From Luteibacter flocculans (lineage in GTDB: Bacteria; Pseudomonadota; Gammaproteobacteria; Xanthomonadales; Rhodanobacteraceae): a stretch of 64,000 nucleotides of DNA. The position numbers and the translations under genes are program-made. Positions 20,819 to 29,868 of this stretch are shown here, one piece after another (positions within the stretch are counted from its first letter, which is position 1; each line of letters starts with the position of its first letter). Location of the stretch: positions 3,330,001 through 3,394,000 of the forward strand of contig NZ_CP063231.1 in the NCBI RefSeq assembly GCF_023612255.1, written 5' to 3'. The notes beneath the pieces are model-generated. The model saw nothing but the letters and a program-made list of their open reading frames with translations. It was not told the origin of the DNA and ran no database searches.

Positions 20819-21300
20819 GCCTTCGAACCCTCTACCTGACCGATGACACGAGCCGGGTTGCCGACGACGATGGCTCGTGCAGGCACGCTACGCGTCACCA
20901 CTGCCCCCGCCCCCACCATCGCTCGCTCGCCGATCTCCACGCTGGGCAAAATCGTCGCGCCACCTCCAATCGAGGCACCGCGACGAACGACTGTCTGTTG
21001 GAACGCCACGGAATGATCGCGTGACCGCGGAAACCGGTCGTTCGTAAACGTAACGTTGGGCCCGACGAAGACGTCGTCTTCCAGCCGCAGCCCATCCCAC
21101 AACTGCACGCCGCTTTTCACGGTAACGCGGTCGCCCACGATCACGTCGTTTTCGACGAAGCAGTGCGAACAGATGTTGCAATCCTCGCCGATGGTGGCTC
21201 CCGGGAGAATCACCACGAACTGCCATACCCGCGTGCGGGGGCCGATGCGCAGGGTCTGCACATCGGCCAGGGGGTGGACGTAGGGCGCCTCGTCGGTCAT
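20803..21300 (-). CDS. Hexapeptide-repeat acetyltransferase (FdtC/WbpD-like)
   Basis: 165 residues almost entirely made of hexapeptide repeats that form a left-handed beta-helix ([20 protein letters not shown], then [20 protein letters not shown]). The stretch [20 protein letters not shown] matches sugar N-acetyltransferases that act on amino-deoxy nucleotide sugars (FdtC, WbpD, WxcM N-terminal domain). No partner aminotransferase is in the window, so the substrate is not certain. Its ATG overlaps the glmS stop as ATGA, so it is translationally coupled to amino-sugar synthesis. Confidence 0.85.
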   Translation of the reverse strand: MTDEAPYVHPLADVQTLRIGPRTRVWQFVVILPGATIGEDCNICSHCFVENDVIVGDRVTVKSGVQLWDGLRLEDDVFVGPNVTFTNDRFPRSRDHSVAFQQTVVRRGASIGGGATILPSVEIGERAMVGAGAVVTRSVPARAIVVGNPARVIGQVEGSKAYEAD

Positions 21301-23126
21301 TCCACCGTAACCGACTTCGCCAGGTTGCGCGGTTGATCCACGTCCGTGCCGCGCTGCACCGCCACGTGATAGGCAAGCAGTTGCATTGGGATGGTGAACA
21401 CTGCCGGGGCGATCAGGTCGCCACCGCCGTCCACGCGAACCATGGCGACGTGCTCCGTGCCGTCTTCCATCTCCGCACGCTCGTCCGCAAACACGATGAG
21501 TTCACCACCGCGCGCGCGCACCTCCTGCAGGTTCGACTTCAGCTTGTCGAGCAACGGACCGTTCGGTGCCACGGCCACGATGGGCATGTTCTCGTCCACC
21601 AGCGCCAGCGGCCCATGCTTCAGCTCGCCTGCCGGGTAGGCTTCGGCGTGGATGTACGAGATTTCCTTGAGCTTCAACGAGCCTTCGAGGGCCACGGGGA
21701 ACTGCGCGCCTCGACCTAGGAACAAGGCGTGCTGCTTCGCGATGAAGTGATCGGCGATCGCCAGGATCTGGGGTTCGGTCTTCAACGCGTTTTCGATGTA
21801 GCGCGGCAGTGACTGCAGTTCCTTGCAGTGCTGCAGGTAATCCGCTTCGTTCAAACCACGACGACGTCCGAGGTCCAGCGCCAGCAGCGCGAACGCCGTG
21901 AGCTGCGTCGTGAAGGCCTTGGTCGAGGCCACGCCGATTTCCGGGCCCGCGCGCGTCATCAGGCGCAGATCCGACTCGCGCACCACCGACGACTCGGGCA
22001 CGTTACAGATGGCGAAGGTGGCGAGGTAGCCACGGCGGCGAGATTCGCGCATGGCGGCGAGCGTATCGGCGGTCTCACCAGACTGGGAAACCGCAACGAA
22101 CAAGGTATCTTCCGGCACCACCACATCGCGATAGCGGTACTCGCTGGCAACTTCCACCACGACGGGGATGCGCGCCAACTGCTCGATCCAGTACTTGGCG
22201 ACCATGCCCGCGTGATAGCTCGTGCCGCAGGCGACGACGTGAATGCCGCGCGTCTTGTCGAGGATCGGGTCGGCATCGATGCCGAAGATATTCGGCAGCA
22301 CGCCATGCGGGCCGATGCGCCCTTCGAGCGTATCGGCCACGGCGCGCGGCTGCTCGAAGATTTCCTTCTGCATGTAGTGGCGATACTCGCCCCGCTCTAC
22401 CGAATCTGCACTGATCTCGCTTTCATGCGCGGTACGGTCGACAGGCGTGCCGTCCAAACCGAAGACCTGGACGGTGTCGCGCGTGATCTCCACGACGTCG
22501 TCTTCTTCCAGGTACATCATCCGGTTGGTGACCTTGATCAGCGCCTGGGCATCCGAGCCCAGGAAGTGTTCGCCGATACCGATGCCAACCAGCAAGGGGC
22601 AACCACGCCGGGCACCCACGATGCGCTCCGGTTCGTCGAGGCTCATCACGGCGATGGCGTAAGCACCTTCGAGTTCTCGCACCGCGGCGGTGACGGCCTG
22701 GCGCAGCGATTTACCCGACTGCACATGCTCGTCGATCACCGCACCCATGACTTCGGTGTCGGTCTCCGAGAGAAAGGTGCGTCCCTTGGCCTTCAAGGCC
22801 TCACGCAGCGTGGCGTGGTTTTCGATAATGCCGTTATGCACGATGGCAATGCGCCCCTGCACATGCGGATGCGCGTTCTTTTCGCTGGGCACACCGTGGG
22901 TCGCCCACCGCGTATGCGCGATACCCGTGCCGCCGGGCACCGGATCGGCGTCGTAGAGCGCTTCCATCTCGCGGACTTTGCCCTTCGCTCGCACGCGGCG
23001 AATCTCGCCACCATCGGCGATAGCCATGCCCGCCGAATCGTAGCCGCGGTACTCCAGCGCTTTCAGGCCTGCGATGAGGATGGGCGCGATATCGCGCTGC
23101 GCAACAGCGGCAACGATTCCACACAT
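21297..23126 (-). CDS. glmS: Glutamine--fructose-6-phosphate aminotransferase (isomerizing)
   Basis: 609 residues. The mature protein begins at Cys2 (MCGIVAAV), the glutaminase nucleophile; GYDSAG and HTRWATHG complete that domain. Two SIS sugar-isomerase domains follow ([26 protein letters not shown]), and the C-terminus ends in the conserved SVTVE. It makes glucosamine-6-phosphate, the entry to UDP-GlcNAc for peptidoglycan and LPS. No glmS ribozyme would be expected in this lineage and the 17-base gap to the upstream gene leaves no room for one. It lies between cystathionine beta-synthase and the acetyltransferase on one strand. Confidence 0.97.
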   Translation of the reverse strand: MCGIVAAVAQRDIAPILIAGLKALEYRGYDSAGMAIADGGEIRRVRAKGKVREMEALYDADPVPGGTGIAHTRWATHGVPSEKNAHPHVQGRIAIVHNGIIENHATLREALKAKGRTFLSETDTEVMGAVIDEHVQSGKSLRQAVTAAVRELEGAYAIAVMSLDEPERIVGARRGCPLLVGIGIGEHFLGSDAQALIKVTNRMMYLEEDDVVEITRDTVQVFGLDGTPVDRTAHESEISADSVERGEYRHYMQKEIFEQPRAVADTLEGRIGPHGVLPNIFGIDADPILDKTRGIHVVACGTSYHAGMVAKYWIEQLARIPVVVEVASEYRYRDVVVPEDTLFVAVSQSGETADTLAAMRESRRRGYLATFAICNVPESSVVRESDLRLMTRAGPEIGVASTKAFTTQLTAFALLALDLGRRRGLNEADYLQHCKELQSLPRYIENALKTEPQILAIADHFIAKQHALFLGRGAQFPVALEGSLKLKEISYIHAEAYPAGELKHGPLALVDENMPIVAVAPNGPLLDKLKSNLQEVRARGGELIVFADERAEMEDGTEHVAMVRVDGGGDLIAPAVFTIPMQLLAYHVAVQRGTDVDQPRNLAKSVTVE

Positions 23127-23143
23127 GGCGTTCTTCCTGTTCC

Positions 23144-24514
23144 TTAATTGACTTTGCGACGCAGGTAATTGAGCAGGTCGATCCGGGTGATCAATCCAAG
23201 GAACTGCTCGCCGTTGACGACGATGGCGACATGGCCTTTCTCGAAGACCGGCAGCAGGGCGTCGATCGGCGCGGTGACCTGCAGCATCTCGGGCGACGCC
23301 ATCATGGCGGTGGACACCGGATCGCGGAATTTCGCGCTATCGGCATGCACGTGCAGCAGTACATCGGACTCGTCGAGGATGCCGACGATACGATCGTCTT
23401 CCATCACCGGGAGCTGCGACACGTCGTACAGCTTCATACGGTTGTAGGCGGTGATGAGCATGTCCTGCGGCTTGATCACCACCGTGTCACGCTGGGCGTA
23501 CGGGCGCAGGATGAGGTCGCGCAGGTCGCCGTACTGTTCGCGCTCGAGAAAGCCGTTGTCGAGCATCCAATAGTCGTTGTACATCTTCGACAGGTACTTG
23601 TTGCCCGTATCGCAGACGAGGGTCACGACGCGCTTGGGCTCGGTCTGCTCACGGCAGAATTTCAAAGCCGCAGCGAGCAACGTACCCGTGGACGACCCGC
23701 CAAGCACACCCTCCTTCGACAGGAGTTCGCGAGCGGCAAGGAAACTCTCCTTGTCGCTGATCGCATAGGCCTTCTTCACCATCGAGAAATCGCTGATCGA
23801 GGGGAGGAAATCCTCGCCGATGCCTTCCACCATCCAACTGCCCGACTTCTCCGAGAGCGTGCCCTCGTTGATGTACTGGGCAAGGATCGAGCCCACGGGA
23901 TCGGCAAGGACGATCTCCGTGTTCGGCGAGTGCTCGCGCAGATAGGCCGTAAGGCCGCTCATCGTGCCGGACGAACCGCAGCCGACGACGATGGCATCGA
24001 CCTTGCCGTCGAGCTGCTCGAGGATCTCGGGCCCGGTGGTCTGCACGTGCGCCAATGGATTGTCCGGATTACCGAACTGGTTGATGAAATAGGCTCCAGG
24101 CGTTTCACGCGCGATGCGCTCGGCCATGTCCTGGTAGTACTCCGGGTGACCCTTGGCGACATCCGACCGCGTGAGCACCACCTCGGCGCCCATCGCCTTG
24201 AGGTTGAAGATCTTTTCGCGACTCATCTTGTCCGGCACGACGAGCACCAACCGATAACCCTTCTGCTGCGCTACAAGCGCAAGACCCAGGCCAGTATTGC
24301 CGGCGGTACCTTCCACCAGGGTGTCGCCTGGCTTGATCTTGCCGGCGCGTTCGGCGCCTTCGATCATCGAACGGCCGATACGATCCTTGACCGAACCGCC
24401 CGGATTGGCGCTTTCCAGCTTCAAGAACAGTTCGCAACAGCCCGTATCCAGGCGCTGAGCGCGCACCATCGGGGTGCGGCCGATCAGTTCGAGGACGCTG
24501 TCATGAACACTCAT
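23144..24514 (-). CDS. cbs: Cystathionine beta-synthase with CBS domain pair
   Basis: 456 residues from the ATG at 24514 (GGAG just upstream). The PLP fold shows the Schiff-base lysine in NPGGSVKDRIG, then GTAGNTGLGLA and the phosphate-binding GCGSSGTMSG. Two CBS motifs occupy about 335-456 (MLITAYNRMKLYDVSQLPVM; MLQVTAPIDALLPVFEKGHV), a regulatory Bateman module that may bind an adenosyl ligand. The expected reaction joins homocysteine and serine to cystathionine, giving reverse transsulfuration with a gamma-lyase. It sits 17 bases upstream of glmS on the same strand. A cysteine-synthase activity cannot be excluded. Confidence 0.9.
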   Translation of the reverse strand: MSVHDSVLELIGRTPMVRAQRLDTGCCELFLKLESANPGGSVKDRIGRSMIEGAERAGKIKPGDTLVEGTAGNTGLGLALVAQQKGYRLVLVVPDKMSREKIFNLKAMGAEVVLTRSDVAKGHPEYYQDMAERIARETPGAYFINQFGNPDNPLAHVQTTGPEILEQLDGKVDAIVVGCGSSGTMSGLTAYLREHSPNTEIVLADPVGSILAQYINEGTLSEKSGSWMVEGIGEDFLPSISDFSMVKKAYAISDKESFLAARELLSKEGVLGGSSTGTLLAAALKFCREQTEPKRVVTLVCDTGNKYLSKMYNDYWMLDNGFLEREQYGDLRDLILRPYAQRDTVVIKPQDMLITAYNRMKLYDVSQLPVMEDDRIVGILDESDVLLHVHADSAKFRDPVSTAMMASPEMLQVTAPIDALLPVFEKGHVAIVVNGEQFLGLITRIDLLNYLRRKVN

Positions 24515-24664
24515 TGGGACTCCATGGTTGATCCGGCGCAGCCCCTTCGACCGCGCCCGTGGGACGACATGATAAAGGGTGCGCCACTGAATCGATGCCG
24601 GCTTCTCGGCCGAGCCAAAACGGTGTATGGACCACATCGGCTGATCCACGTTCCCCTCGGGACC

Positions 24665-24691
24665 AAAAAAACGGGCGCCTCGCGGCGCCCG
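24665..24691 (-). terminator. Rho-independent terminator of the YdcH-type gene
   Basis: On the minus strand CGGGCGCC/GGCGCCCG with a short loop is followed by a run of seven T (24671-24665). It lies about 30 bases downstream of the small gene ending at 24718 and separates it from cbs. Confidence 0.85.
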
Positions 24692-24717
24692 TCTTGGTTA
24701 TGCATGACCCGGCCAGG

Positions 24718-24945
24718 TCAGTGTCGCGACTTCTGCCAGGTCTCCCACATTCGTTGGAGTTGTTCCTTCGCCTGCAGCTTTTCCCGTTTCATCTGGGTCA
24801 GGGCCTCGTCGCCGAGCGCCAGGCATCCTCGGCCGGCGTCTTCGAGCTTGGAATCGAGTTCCTTGTGACGGAAGTAGAGACGACGAATCTCGGCATCGGC
24901 ATGGATGAACTTTTCGACGTCGTCACGCTGCTGGTTTTCGAACAT
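24718..24945 (-). CDS. YdcH/DUF465 family small protein
   Basis: 75 residues from the ATG at 24945 with GAGGAG upstream. It is almost wholly helical and charged, with FIHADAEIRRLYFRHKELDS and KREKLQAKEQLQRMW, the layout of the DUF465 (YdcH) family. These are short cytoplasmic proteins of unknown function. It is followed by a strong terminator, so it is probably a single-gene unit. Confidence 0.85.
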   Translation of the reverse strand: MFENQQRDDVEKFIHADAEIRRLYFRHKELDSKLEDAGRGCLALGDEALTQMKREKLQAKEQLQRMWETWQKSRH

Positions 24946-25314
24946 ATCGATCTCCTCGCGGTGGGATCGGTCCGCGGCGCGGACCGGTCGTGAGGGGAGC
25001 CATGCGGGCACGATCCGCGCATCGACGAGATGGATGGAACGCGATGCCATGTGCCTGGGTGAACGTACGCATGCTCCGGCAGGGCCGCCACGTGTTTTTT
25101 CCGTGACGGGAGACCGAAGCTACTCCGCTGCATCGGGGGGTGCAAGAGCCACATGCCGAAAAAACAGTTGCTGCCGCAACGATTTACGAAGCAGCTTCCG
25201 AATACGAAAAAGCCGCGCAGGATAGCCCTGCGCGGCTCTGTGGCTGGCTCCCACGGGGGCGGCAGCTTTGCTGGCGGCCTCCCCTGCGGCGGCGTGGCCC
25301 GCAGGGGCTCGGGC
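24946..25314. other. Intergenic stretch of 369 bases
   Basis: No ORF here looks like a gene. The left part should hold the promoter of the YdcH-type gene. The right part holds the terminator at 25207-25237 and a degenerate REP-like stretch (GGCTGGCTCCCACGGGGGCG, about 25241-25260) followed by C+G-rich imperfect repeats. Nothing else stands out. Confidence 0.6.
25207..25237 (-). terminator. Rho-independent terminator of the DUF4398-like operon
   Basis: On the minus strand AGCCGCGCAGG/CCTGCGCGGCT, an 11-base-pair stem with a five-base loop, runs into TTTTT. It lies about 80 bases past the stop at 25315. Confidence 0.85.
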
Positions 25315-25974
25315 TCAGTTACCGCCCTTCTTCGGCTTCTTCGTCGCCGGGGTGGTGGATGCCGGCGCGCCGCCGTCGGTCGAGTTCATGTCGCGCATGG
25401 CCCGCGCGGCAGCCTCGGCCAGCGCGGCCTGCTTCTTCGCCGCATTGGCCACCTTGGCCTGGGCGGCGGCAACCTGACGGGCCTTCTCGCCTTCGGCCTT
25501 GGCCTGATCCAGCGCCTGCGAGTATTCAAGGCCCTGCTGCTGCAGACGCGCGGCTTCCTCTTGGATCATCTGATTCTGCATGCGCTGCTGTTCGAGCTGG
25601 CGGCGCGCCATCTCGGCATCGAGCCGGCTGGCCTCGAGCAGGATGGCGTCGTGCTCGCGGTCAAGCTGGGCGCTTTTGGCCTGGGCGTCCTGGTACTGCG
25701 CCATGGCCTTGGCGATGTCCACCCGGCGCTCGGCGATGTACAGGTAGTGCGCGTGTTGCTTGTCCTTGGGCTTGAACTGAGCCATCTGGTTGATGGCTTC
25801 GCGGGCCCGGGCCTGCTCGGCCTGGGCGTAGCCGCCCAAGGTCGGGTCGGACGAGAGCTGGTCGAGGCTCGAATTCAGGCGCCGGACATCGAGATCGTCG
25901 GTGGCGGCCATGGCCGAACTCGCGGCCACGGCAAGCACCAGCGCGGAAAGGAAGGTGGTGTAGCGCTTCATCAC
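25315..25974 (-). CDS. Periplasmic coiled-coil protein (DUF4398-associated)
   Basis: 219 residues. A signal peptide (MKRYTTFLSALVLAVAASSA, cleavage near AMA-A) is followed by an alpha-helical protein: a region with AREAINQMAQF and YIAERRVDIAKAMAQYQ, like the DUF4398 helical hairpin, then a long Gln/Ala/Glu-rich coiled coil (about 95-190) and a basic tail (TKKPKKGG). Its start overlaps the stop of the upstream lipoprotein, so the two are translated together. DUF4398 proteins are often found beside OmpA-type envelope proteins; here no OmpA domain is present. The function is unknown. Confidence 0.75.
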   Translation of the reverse strand: MMKRYTTFLSALVLAVAASSAMAATDDLDVRRLNSSLDQLSSDPTLGGYAQAEQARAREAINQMAQFKPKDKQHAHYLYIAERRVDIAKAMAQYQDAQAKSAQLDREHDAILLEASRLDAEMARRQLEQQRMQNQMIQEEAARLQQQGLEYSQALDQAKAEGEKARQVAAAQAKVANAAKKQAALAEAAARAMRDMNSTDGGAPASTTPATKKPKKGGN

Positions 25975-26501
25975 TGGCCTCCCTGGTGGTCGTTCAAGGG
26001 CTGGGTCTCACCGCCGACGGGCGGTGGCGTGGCGTCGGTGGGCTCGGGCAGCACGGTCTCCGATTCCTGCACGTTGTTCGGAATGGGCACCGTGTCGTTG
26101 GCGTGGTTGTCGATCATCTCCACGCGCATGCGCGAGTTTTCCTTGCTCTTGGCGGAGTTCTGCGCACGGGCAGCGCCAAGACGGGCCTTCGCCCGCGCCA
26201 GTTCGCTGTCGGCCCGAGACTCGTCGGCGAGCAGGGCCGCCTCTTCGTACTTGCGGCTCGCCATGGCCGCCTGGGCCTGGCGGAACTTGCTCTGGGCGTA
26301 ATCGAGATCGACCGGCGCATAATCGGCCGCTCCGGCGTCTCGCGCGGCCTGTAGCTGGGCGAGGGCCTGGTTCATGGTGCCGTCGGGCGGGGGCACGCTG
26401 GCGCAGCCAGCGAGAGTGGCAATAGCCAGGGCCAATGTAGCCAGGCCGATGAGCCGGCGGCCCCGGGAAAGGGCTTTCGACGGCAAGTTGTGCACCATCA
26501 C
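25971..26501 (-). CDS. DUF4398-like lipoprotein
   Basis: 176 residues with a lipoprotein signal (LIGLATLALAIATLAGCAS, lipobox LAGC). The mature part begins with a proline-rich linker, then the helical region NQALAQLQAARDAGAADYAP and the DLDYAQSKFRQAQAAMASRK stretch, which is typical of DUF4398. The C-terminus is acidic and proline-rich. It overlaps the downstream coiled-coil protein by four bases, making a two-gene envelope operon transcribed away from pilU. Confidence 0.78.
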   Translation of the reverse strand: MMVHNLPSKALSRGRRLIGLATLALAIATLAGCASVPPPDGTMNQALAQLQAARDAGAADYAPVDLDYAQSKFRQAQAAMASRKYEEAALLADESRADSELARAKARLGAARAQNSAKSKENSRMRVEMIDNHANDTVPIPNNVQESETVLPEPTDATPPPVGGETQPLNDHQGGQ

Positions 26502-26592
26502 TCGTTCCTCTTACAGATTTGCGAGATATTGTCGATATACAGGTCAGGTGAGACCGTCTTCTCGATTGTAATGCGAACGCCCGGGGGTTTAG

Positions 26593-27702
26593 GTGGATAT
26601 CGGTTATTTCCTCAAGCTGATGGTGGACAAGGGGGCGTCGGACATGTTCCTGACGACCGGTGCCCCGGTGAACATCAAGGTGGAGGGCAAGCTTTACCCG
26701 CTCGGAAATACCGGCCTGCCCAGCGGCATGGTCAAGAAAATCGCCTATTCCCTGATGGATGAGGGTCAAGTGCCGCAGTTCGAGCGCGACCTCGAACTGA
26801 ACATGGCTCTGGCGGTGAAGGAGGCGGGCCGCTTCCGCATCAACGTGTTCAAGCAGCGCGGCGAGATCGGCATGGTCATCCGCGCCATCAAGAGCGAGAT
26901 CCCGTCGCTGGAAGAACTGCGGCTGCCGACGATCTTCCGCGACCTGATCATGGAGCCGCGCGGCCTGATTCTCGTCGTGGGCGCCACCGGCTCGGGCAAG
27001 TCCACCACCCTGGCGGCGATGCTCGACCACCGCAACAGCAACAGCTCGGGTCACATCCTCACCATCGAGGACCCGATCGAATACCTGCACCGGCATAAGC
27101 GGTCCATCGTGAACCAGCGCGAGGTGGGGCTGGATACCCACAGCTATCACGAGGCGCTGAAGAACGCGATGCGCGAGGCGCCGGACGTCATCATGATCGG
27201 CGAGATCCGCGACACGGACACCATGGAGGCGGCGATCTCCTTCTCGGAAACCGGCCATCTCTGCCTGGCGACCCTGCACTCGAACAACGCCGACCAGACG
27301 CTGGAGCGCATCCTCAACTTCTTCCCCGAGTCGGCGCACAAGAACGTGCTGATGAACCTCGCCCTGAACCTGCGCGCGGTCATCAGCCAGCGCCTGGTCA
27401 TCGGCAAGGACGGGCGCCGCATGCCGGCGACCGAGGTGCTGCTCAATACGCCGCTGATCCGCGACATGATCCGCCGCGGCCAGATCCACGAGGTGAAGGA
27501 CGCCATGGACCGCAGCCTGCAGGAAGGCATGCAGACCTTCGACCAGTCGCTCTATCGCCTCTACAAGGACGGCCTGATCACGCTGGACGAGTGCCTCAAC
27601 AAGGCCGACTCCCGCGATGGCCTGGCGCTCAAGATCCGTCTTTCCGAGGGTTCCTCGGGTAACGAGTTCGCGTCGAGCGATCCGTACGGCATCGGGGTCT
27701 GA
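26593..27702 (+). CDS. pilU: Type IV pilus retraction ATPase PilU
   Basis: 369 residues from a GTG start. The N-terminal domain (LKLMVDKGASDMFLTTGAPV) and its divergence from PilT point to PilU. The ATPase core has Walker A (GATGSGKSTTLAAM), the Asp box (TIEDPIEYLH), Walker B (APDVIMIGEIRD) and the His box (GHLCLATLHSNN). It assists PilT in pulling back pili for twitching motility, at the inner-membrane base of the machine. pilT usually lies directly upstream in relatives, but here the upstream gene is the divergent DUF4398 lipoprotein, so pilT must be elsewhere. Confidence 0.92.
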   Translation: MDIGYFLKLMVDKGASDMFLTTGAPVNIKVEGKLYPLGNTGLPSGMVKKIAYSLMDEGQVPQFERDLELNMALAVKEAGRFRINVFKQRGEIGMVIRAIKSEIPSLEELRLPTIFRDLIMEPRGLILVVGATGSGKSTTLAAMLDHRNSNSSGHILTIEDPIEYLHRHKRSIVNQREVGLDTHSYHEALKNAMREAPDVIMIGEIRDTDTMEAAISFSETGHLCLATLHSNNADQTLERILNFFPESAHKNVLMNLALNLRAVISQRLVIGKDGRRMPATEVLLNTPLIRDMIRRGQIHEVKDAMDRSLQEGMQTFDQSLYRLYKDGLITLDECLNKADSRDGLALKIRLSEGSSGNEFASSDPYGIGV

Positions 27703-27742
27703 TCGCCGGTGCGGGGGCCCCGGTGCGAAACCCACGAAGCAA

Positions 27743-27863
27743 AGGTAGGAGCCAACCTGGTGGCGAAAAGCCAATGAAGCGGTGTAGCCGCGAGGCAAGC
27801 TCCCATCGCCAGCAGGCTGGCTCCCACCGGCAAGTTCCCTCGCCGCCATGGCGGCTCCCACAC
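27743..27863. repeat. REP/BIME-like repeat, copy 1
   Basis: About 120 bases combining GTAGGAGCCAACCTGGTGGCG, a middle part containing AATGAAGCGGTGTAGCC, and an inverted arm CATCGCCAGCAGGCTGGCTC. The same composite occurs in reverse orientation at 50785-50900. It lies between pilU and maiA, which converge, so it may also act in transcript termination. Confidence 0.8.
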
Positions 27864-27879
27864 AGTGGTGTGGCAGGGT

Positions 27880-28536
27880 CTACATGCTCTTCGGCGCGTC
27901 GGGCTGGGCTTCGGGTGCGGCCTTGCGAAAGGCATCCAGCGTCTGGCACGCCTCGACCACCCGCCGAATCGTCGGATACGGGGCCAGATCGACGCCCCAA
28001 CGCACGGCGTTGTAGAACTGTGGCACCAGACAGGCATCCGCCAGCGTCGGCGTGTCGCCGTAGCTGAAGCGGCCAGATGTCCCGTCGCTCATGACTTGCT
28101 CGATCCCGTCGAAGCCATGCTTGATCCAGCGCCGCGACCAGGCTTCCTTGGCCGCCGGATCGGCCCCGAACTCGGTTTCGATTGCCTTCAAGACGCGCAA
28201 GTTGCCCAAGGGATGGATGTCCGCGCCCACGGCCTGCATCAGCTCCCGGACCTTCGCCCTGCCCGCCGGGTCGACTGGCATCAGAGCCGGCGTCGGCCGG
28301 GTCTCGTCCAGGTACTCCATGATCGCCATGGACTGGCGCACCACGCGGTCCCCGTCGAGCAGAGTCGGAAGCTGTGCCTGCGGTGACACCGCTCGATAGG
28401 CCGGCTTCAGGTGCTCTCCACCCTCGTTGACGAGGTGCACAGGCCGGGCTTCATAGTCGAGCCCCTTCAGGTTCAGCACGATGCGCACACGGTACGCGGC
28501 GCTGGAGCGCCAGTAGGTGTAGAGAACGAGGGACAT
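27880..28536 (-). CDS. maiA: Maleylacetoacetate isomerase (zeta-class GST)
   Basis: About 218 residues from the ATG at 28536 (AGG upstream; a GTG at 28542 is the alternative). The zeta-GST signature [18 protein letters not shown] gives the glutathione-activating Ser pair, followed by [12 protein letters not shown] and [14 protein letters not shown]. The C-terminal helical half ends with [20 protein letters not shown]. It isomerises maleylacetoacetate to fumarylacetoacetate in tyrosine breakdown. The other pathway genes (fah, hmgA, hppD) lie about 17 kb away in the window rather than adjacent. Confidence 0.93.
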   Translation of the reverse strand: MSLVLYTYWRSSAAYRVRIVLNLKGLDYEARPVHLVNEGGEHLKPAYRAVSPQAQLPTLLDGDRVVRQSMAIMEYLDETRPTPALMPVDPAGRAKVRELMQAVGADIHPLGNLRVLKAIETEFGADPAAKEAWSRRWIKHGFDGIEQVMSDGTSGRFSYGDTPTLADACLVPQFYNAVRWGVDLAPYPTIRRVVEACQTLDAFRKAAPEAQPDAPKSM

Positions 28537-28686
28537 GCTCACCTTCCTTCCGAGTCGCCGCGAATTCTAGCGGGACGCACGCTACAAGCCTTGCCGCACC
28601 GCCGCGTGGCGTACCTGCCGATTTGCACGGATCCACCCGACCCAAGGACAATCGCTCATTCGCCATCCCACGAGCTGGAGCCCAAC

Positions 28687-29868
28687 GTGTCCGTCATCCG
28701 CATGCAAGACCTCGACCTGCGCGGCAAGCGCGTGCTGATCCGCGAGGACCTCAACGTCCCCGTGGAAAACGGAAAGATCACCTCCACCCAGCGCCTCGAC
28801 GCATCGCTGCCGACCATCGTCGCCGCACGCGACGCCGGCGCGAAGGTGATGGTGATGTCTCACCTCGGCCGACCGAAGGAAGGCCAGTTCGATGAGGCGT
28901 CATCGCTCAAGCCGGTGGCCGAATGGCTGGGCAAGAAGCTGGGTAAGGACGTGCGGCTTGTCCGCGATTACCTCGGTGGCGTCGACGTCGCCGATGGCGA
29001 GGTCGTGGTGCTCGAAAACTGCCGTATGAACGTCGGCGAAGGCAAAGACGACGAAGCGCTCGCCAAGCAGTACGCTGCGCTGTGCGATGTGTTCGTCATG
29101 GATGCCTTCGGCACGGCTCATCGTGCGCAGGCATCCACCCATGGCGTCATCCGCTTTGCTCCGATCGCGGCCGCCGGTCCGCTGCTGGCGAAGGAATTGG
29201 ACGCGCTCGGCAAGGCACTCGAGAATCCCGATCACCCACTGCTGGCGATCGTCGCGGGTTCCAAGGTCTCCACCAAACTCGAACTGCTGCAGAACCTCGT
29301 CGGCCGCGTCGATCAGCTCATCGTGGGTGGCGGCATCGCCAACACGTTCATCCTCGCAGCGGGTCACAAGGTCGGCAAGTCGCTCGTCGAAGCCGATCTC
29401 CTGGACACGGCGAAGCGCATCATGGCCGACGCGACCTCGCGCGGTGCCGACGTGCCCGTGCCCACCGACGTCGTAGTGGCGACCGAGTTCTCCGCCACGG
29501 CCAAGGCCACGGTCAAACCCGTGGACCAGGTCGGTGACGACGAAATGATCCTCGACATTGGCCCCGATACCGCAAAGCGCTATGCCGACCTGATCGCAAA
29601 GGCCGGTACGGTGGTGTGGAATGGTCCGGTCGGCGTGTTCGAATTCGATGCCTTCGGCAAGGGCACGGAAACGCTGGCCCGCGCCATCGCCGCGTCGAAG
29701 GCCTTCTCGATCGCTGGCGGCGGCGACACCCTTGCCGCGGTCGACAAGTACGGCATCGAAGACGGCGTCTCCTACATCTCCACCGGCGGCGGCGCGTTCC
29801 TGGAATTCCTCGAAGGCAAGGAGCTTCCGGCCGTAGCAGCGCTCAAGGCGCGGGCGGAATCGGTCTGA
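28687..29868 (+). CDS. pgk: Phosphoglycerate kinase
   Basis: 393 residues from the GTG at 28687, which has GGAG six bases upstream; an ATG 15 bases later is the alternative. PGK landmarks are present: [54 protein letters not shown] and the C-terminal nucleotide site [16 protein letters not shown]. It makes ATP from 1,3-bisphosphoglycerate in glycolysis. The stop TGA overlaps the ATG of the next gene, so a HAD phosphatase is co-expressed. It faces maiA across a 150-base divergent gap. Confidence 0.97.
   Translation: MSVIRMQDLDLRGKRVLIREDLNVPVENGKITSTQRLDASLPTIVAARDAGAKVMVMSHLGRPKEGQFDEASSLKPVAEWLGKKLGKDVRLVRDYLGGVDVADGEVVVLENCRMNVGEGKDDEALAKQYAALCDVFVMDAFGTAHRAQASTHGVIRFAPIAAAGPLLAKELDALGKALENPDHPLLAIVAGSKVSTKLELLQNLVGRVDQLIVGGGIANTFILAAGHKVGKSLVEADLLDTAKRIMADATSRGADVPVPTDVVVATEFSATAKATVKPVDQVGDDEMILDIGPDTAKRYADLIAKAGTVVWNGPVGVFEFDAFGKGTETLARAIAASKAFSIAGGGDTLAAVDKYGIEDGVSYISTGGGAFLEFLEGKELPAVAALKARAESV

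Noticed and set aside
23127-23143. glmS ribozyme or other riboswitch before glmS
   Set aside because: Only 17 bases separate cbs and glmS, too few for such an element.
23144-24649. Longer start of cystathionine beta-synthase at 24649
   Set aside because: The added 45 residues resemble no PLP enzyme, and a good ribosome site lies before the ATG at 24514.
26008-27861. 617-codon open frame on the minus strand across pilU
   Set aside because: Antisense to pilU and running into the DUF4398 gene in another frame; no recognisable protein.
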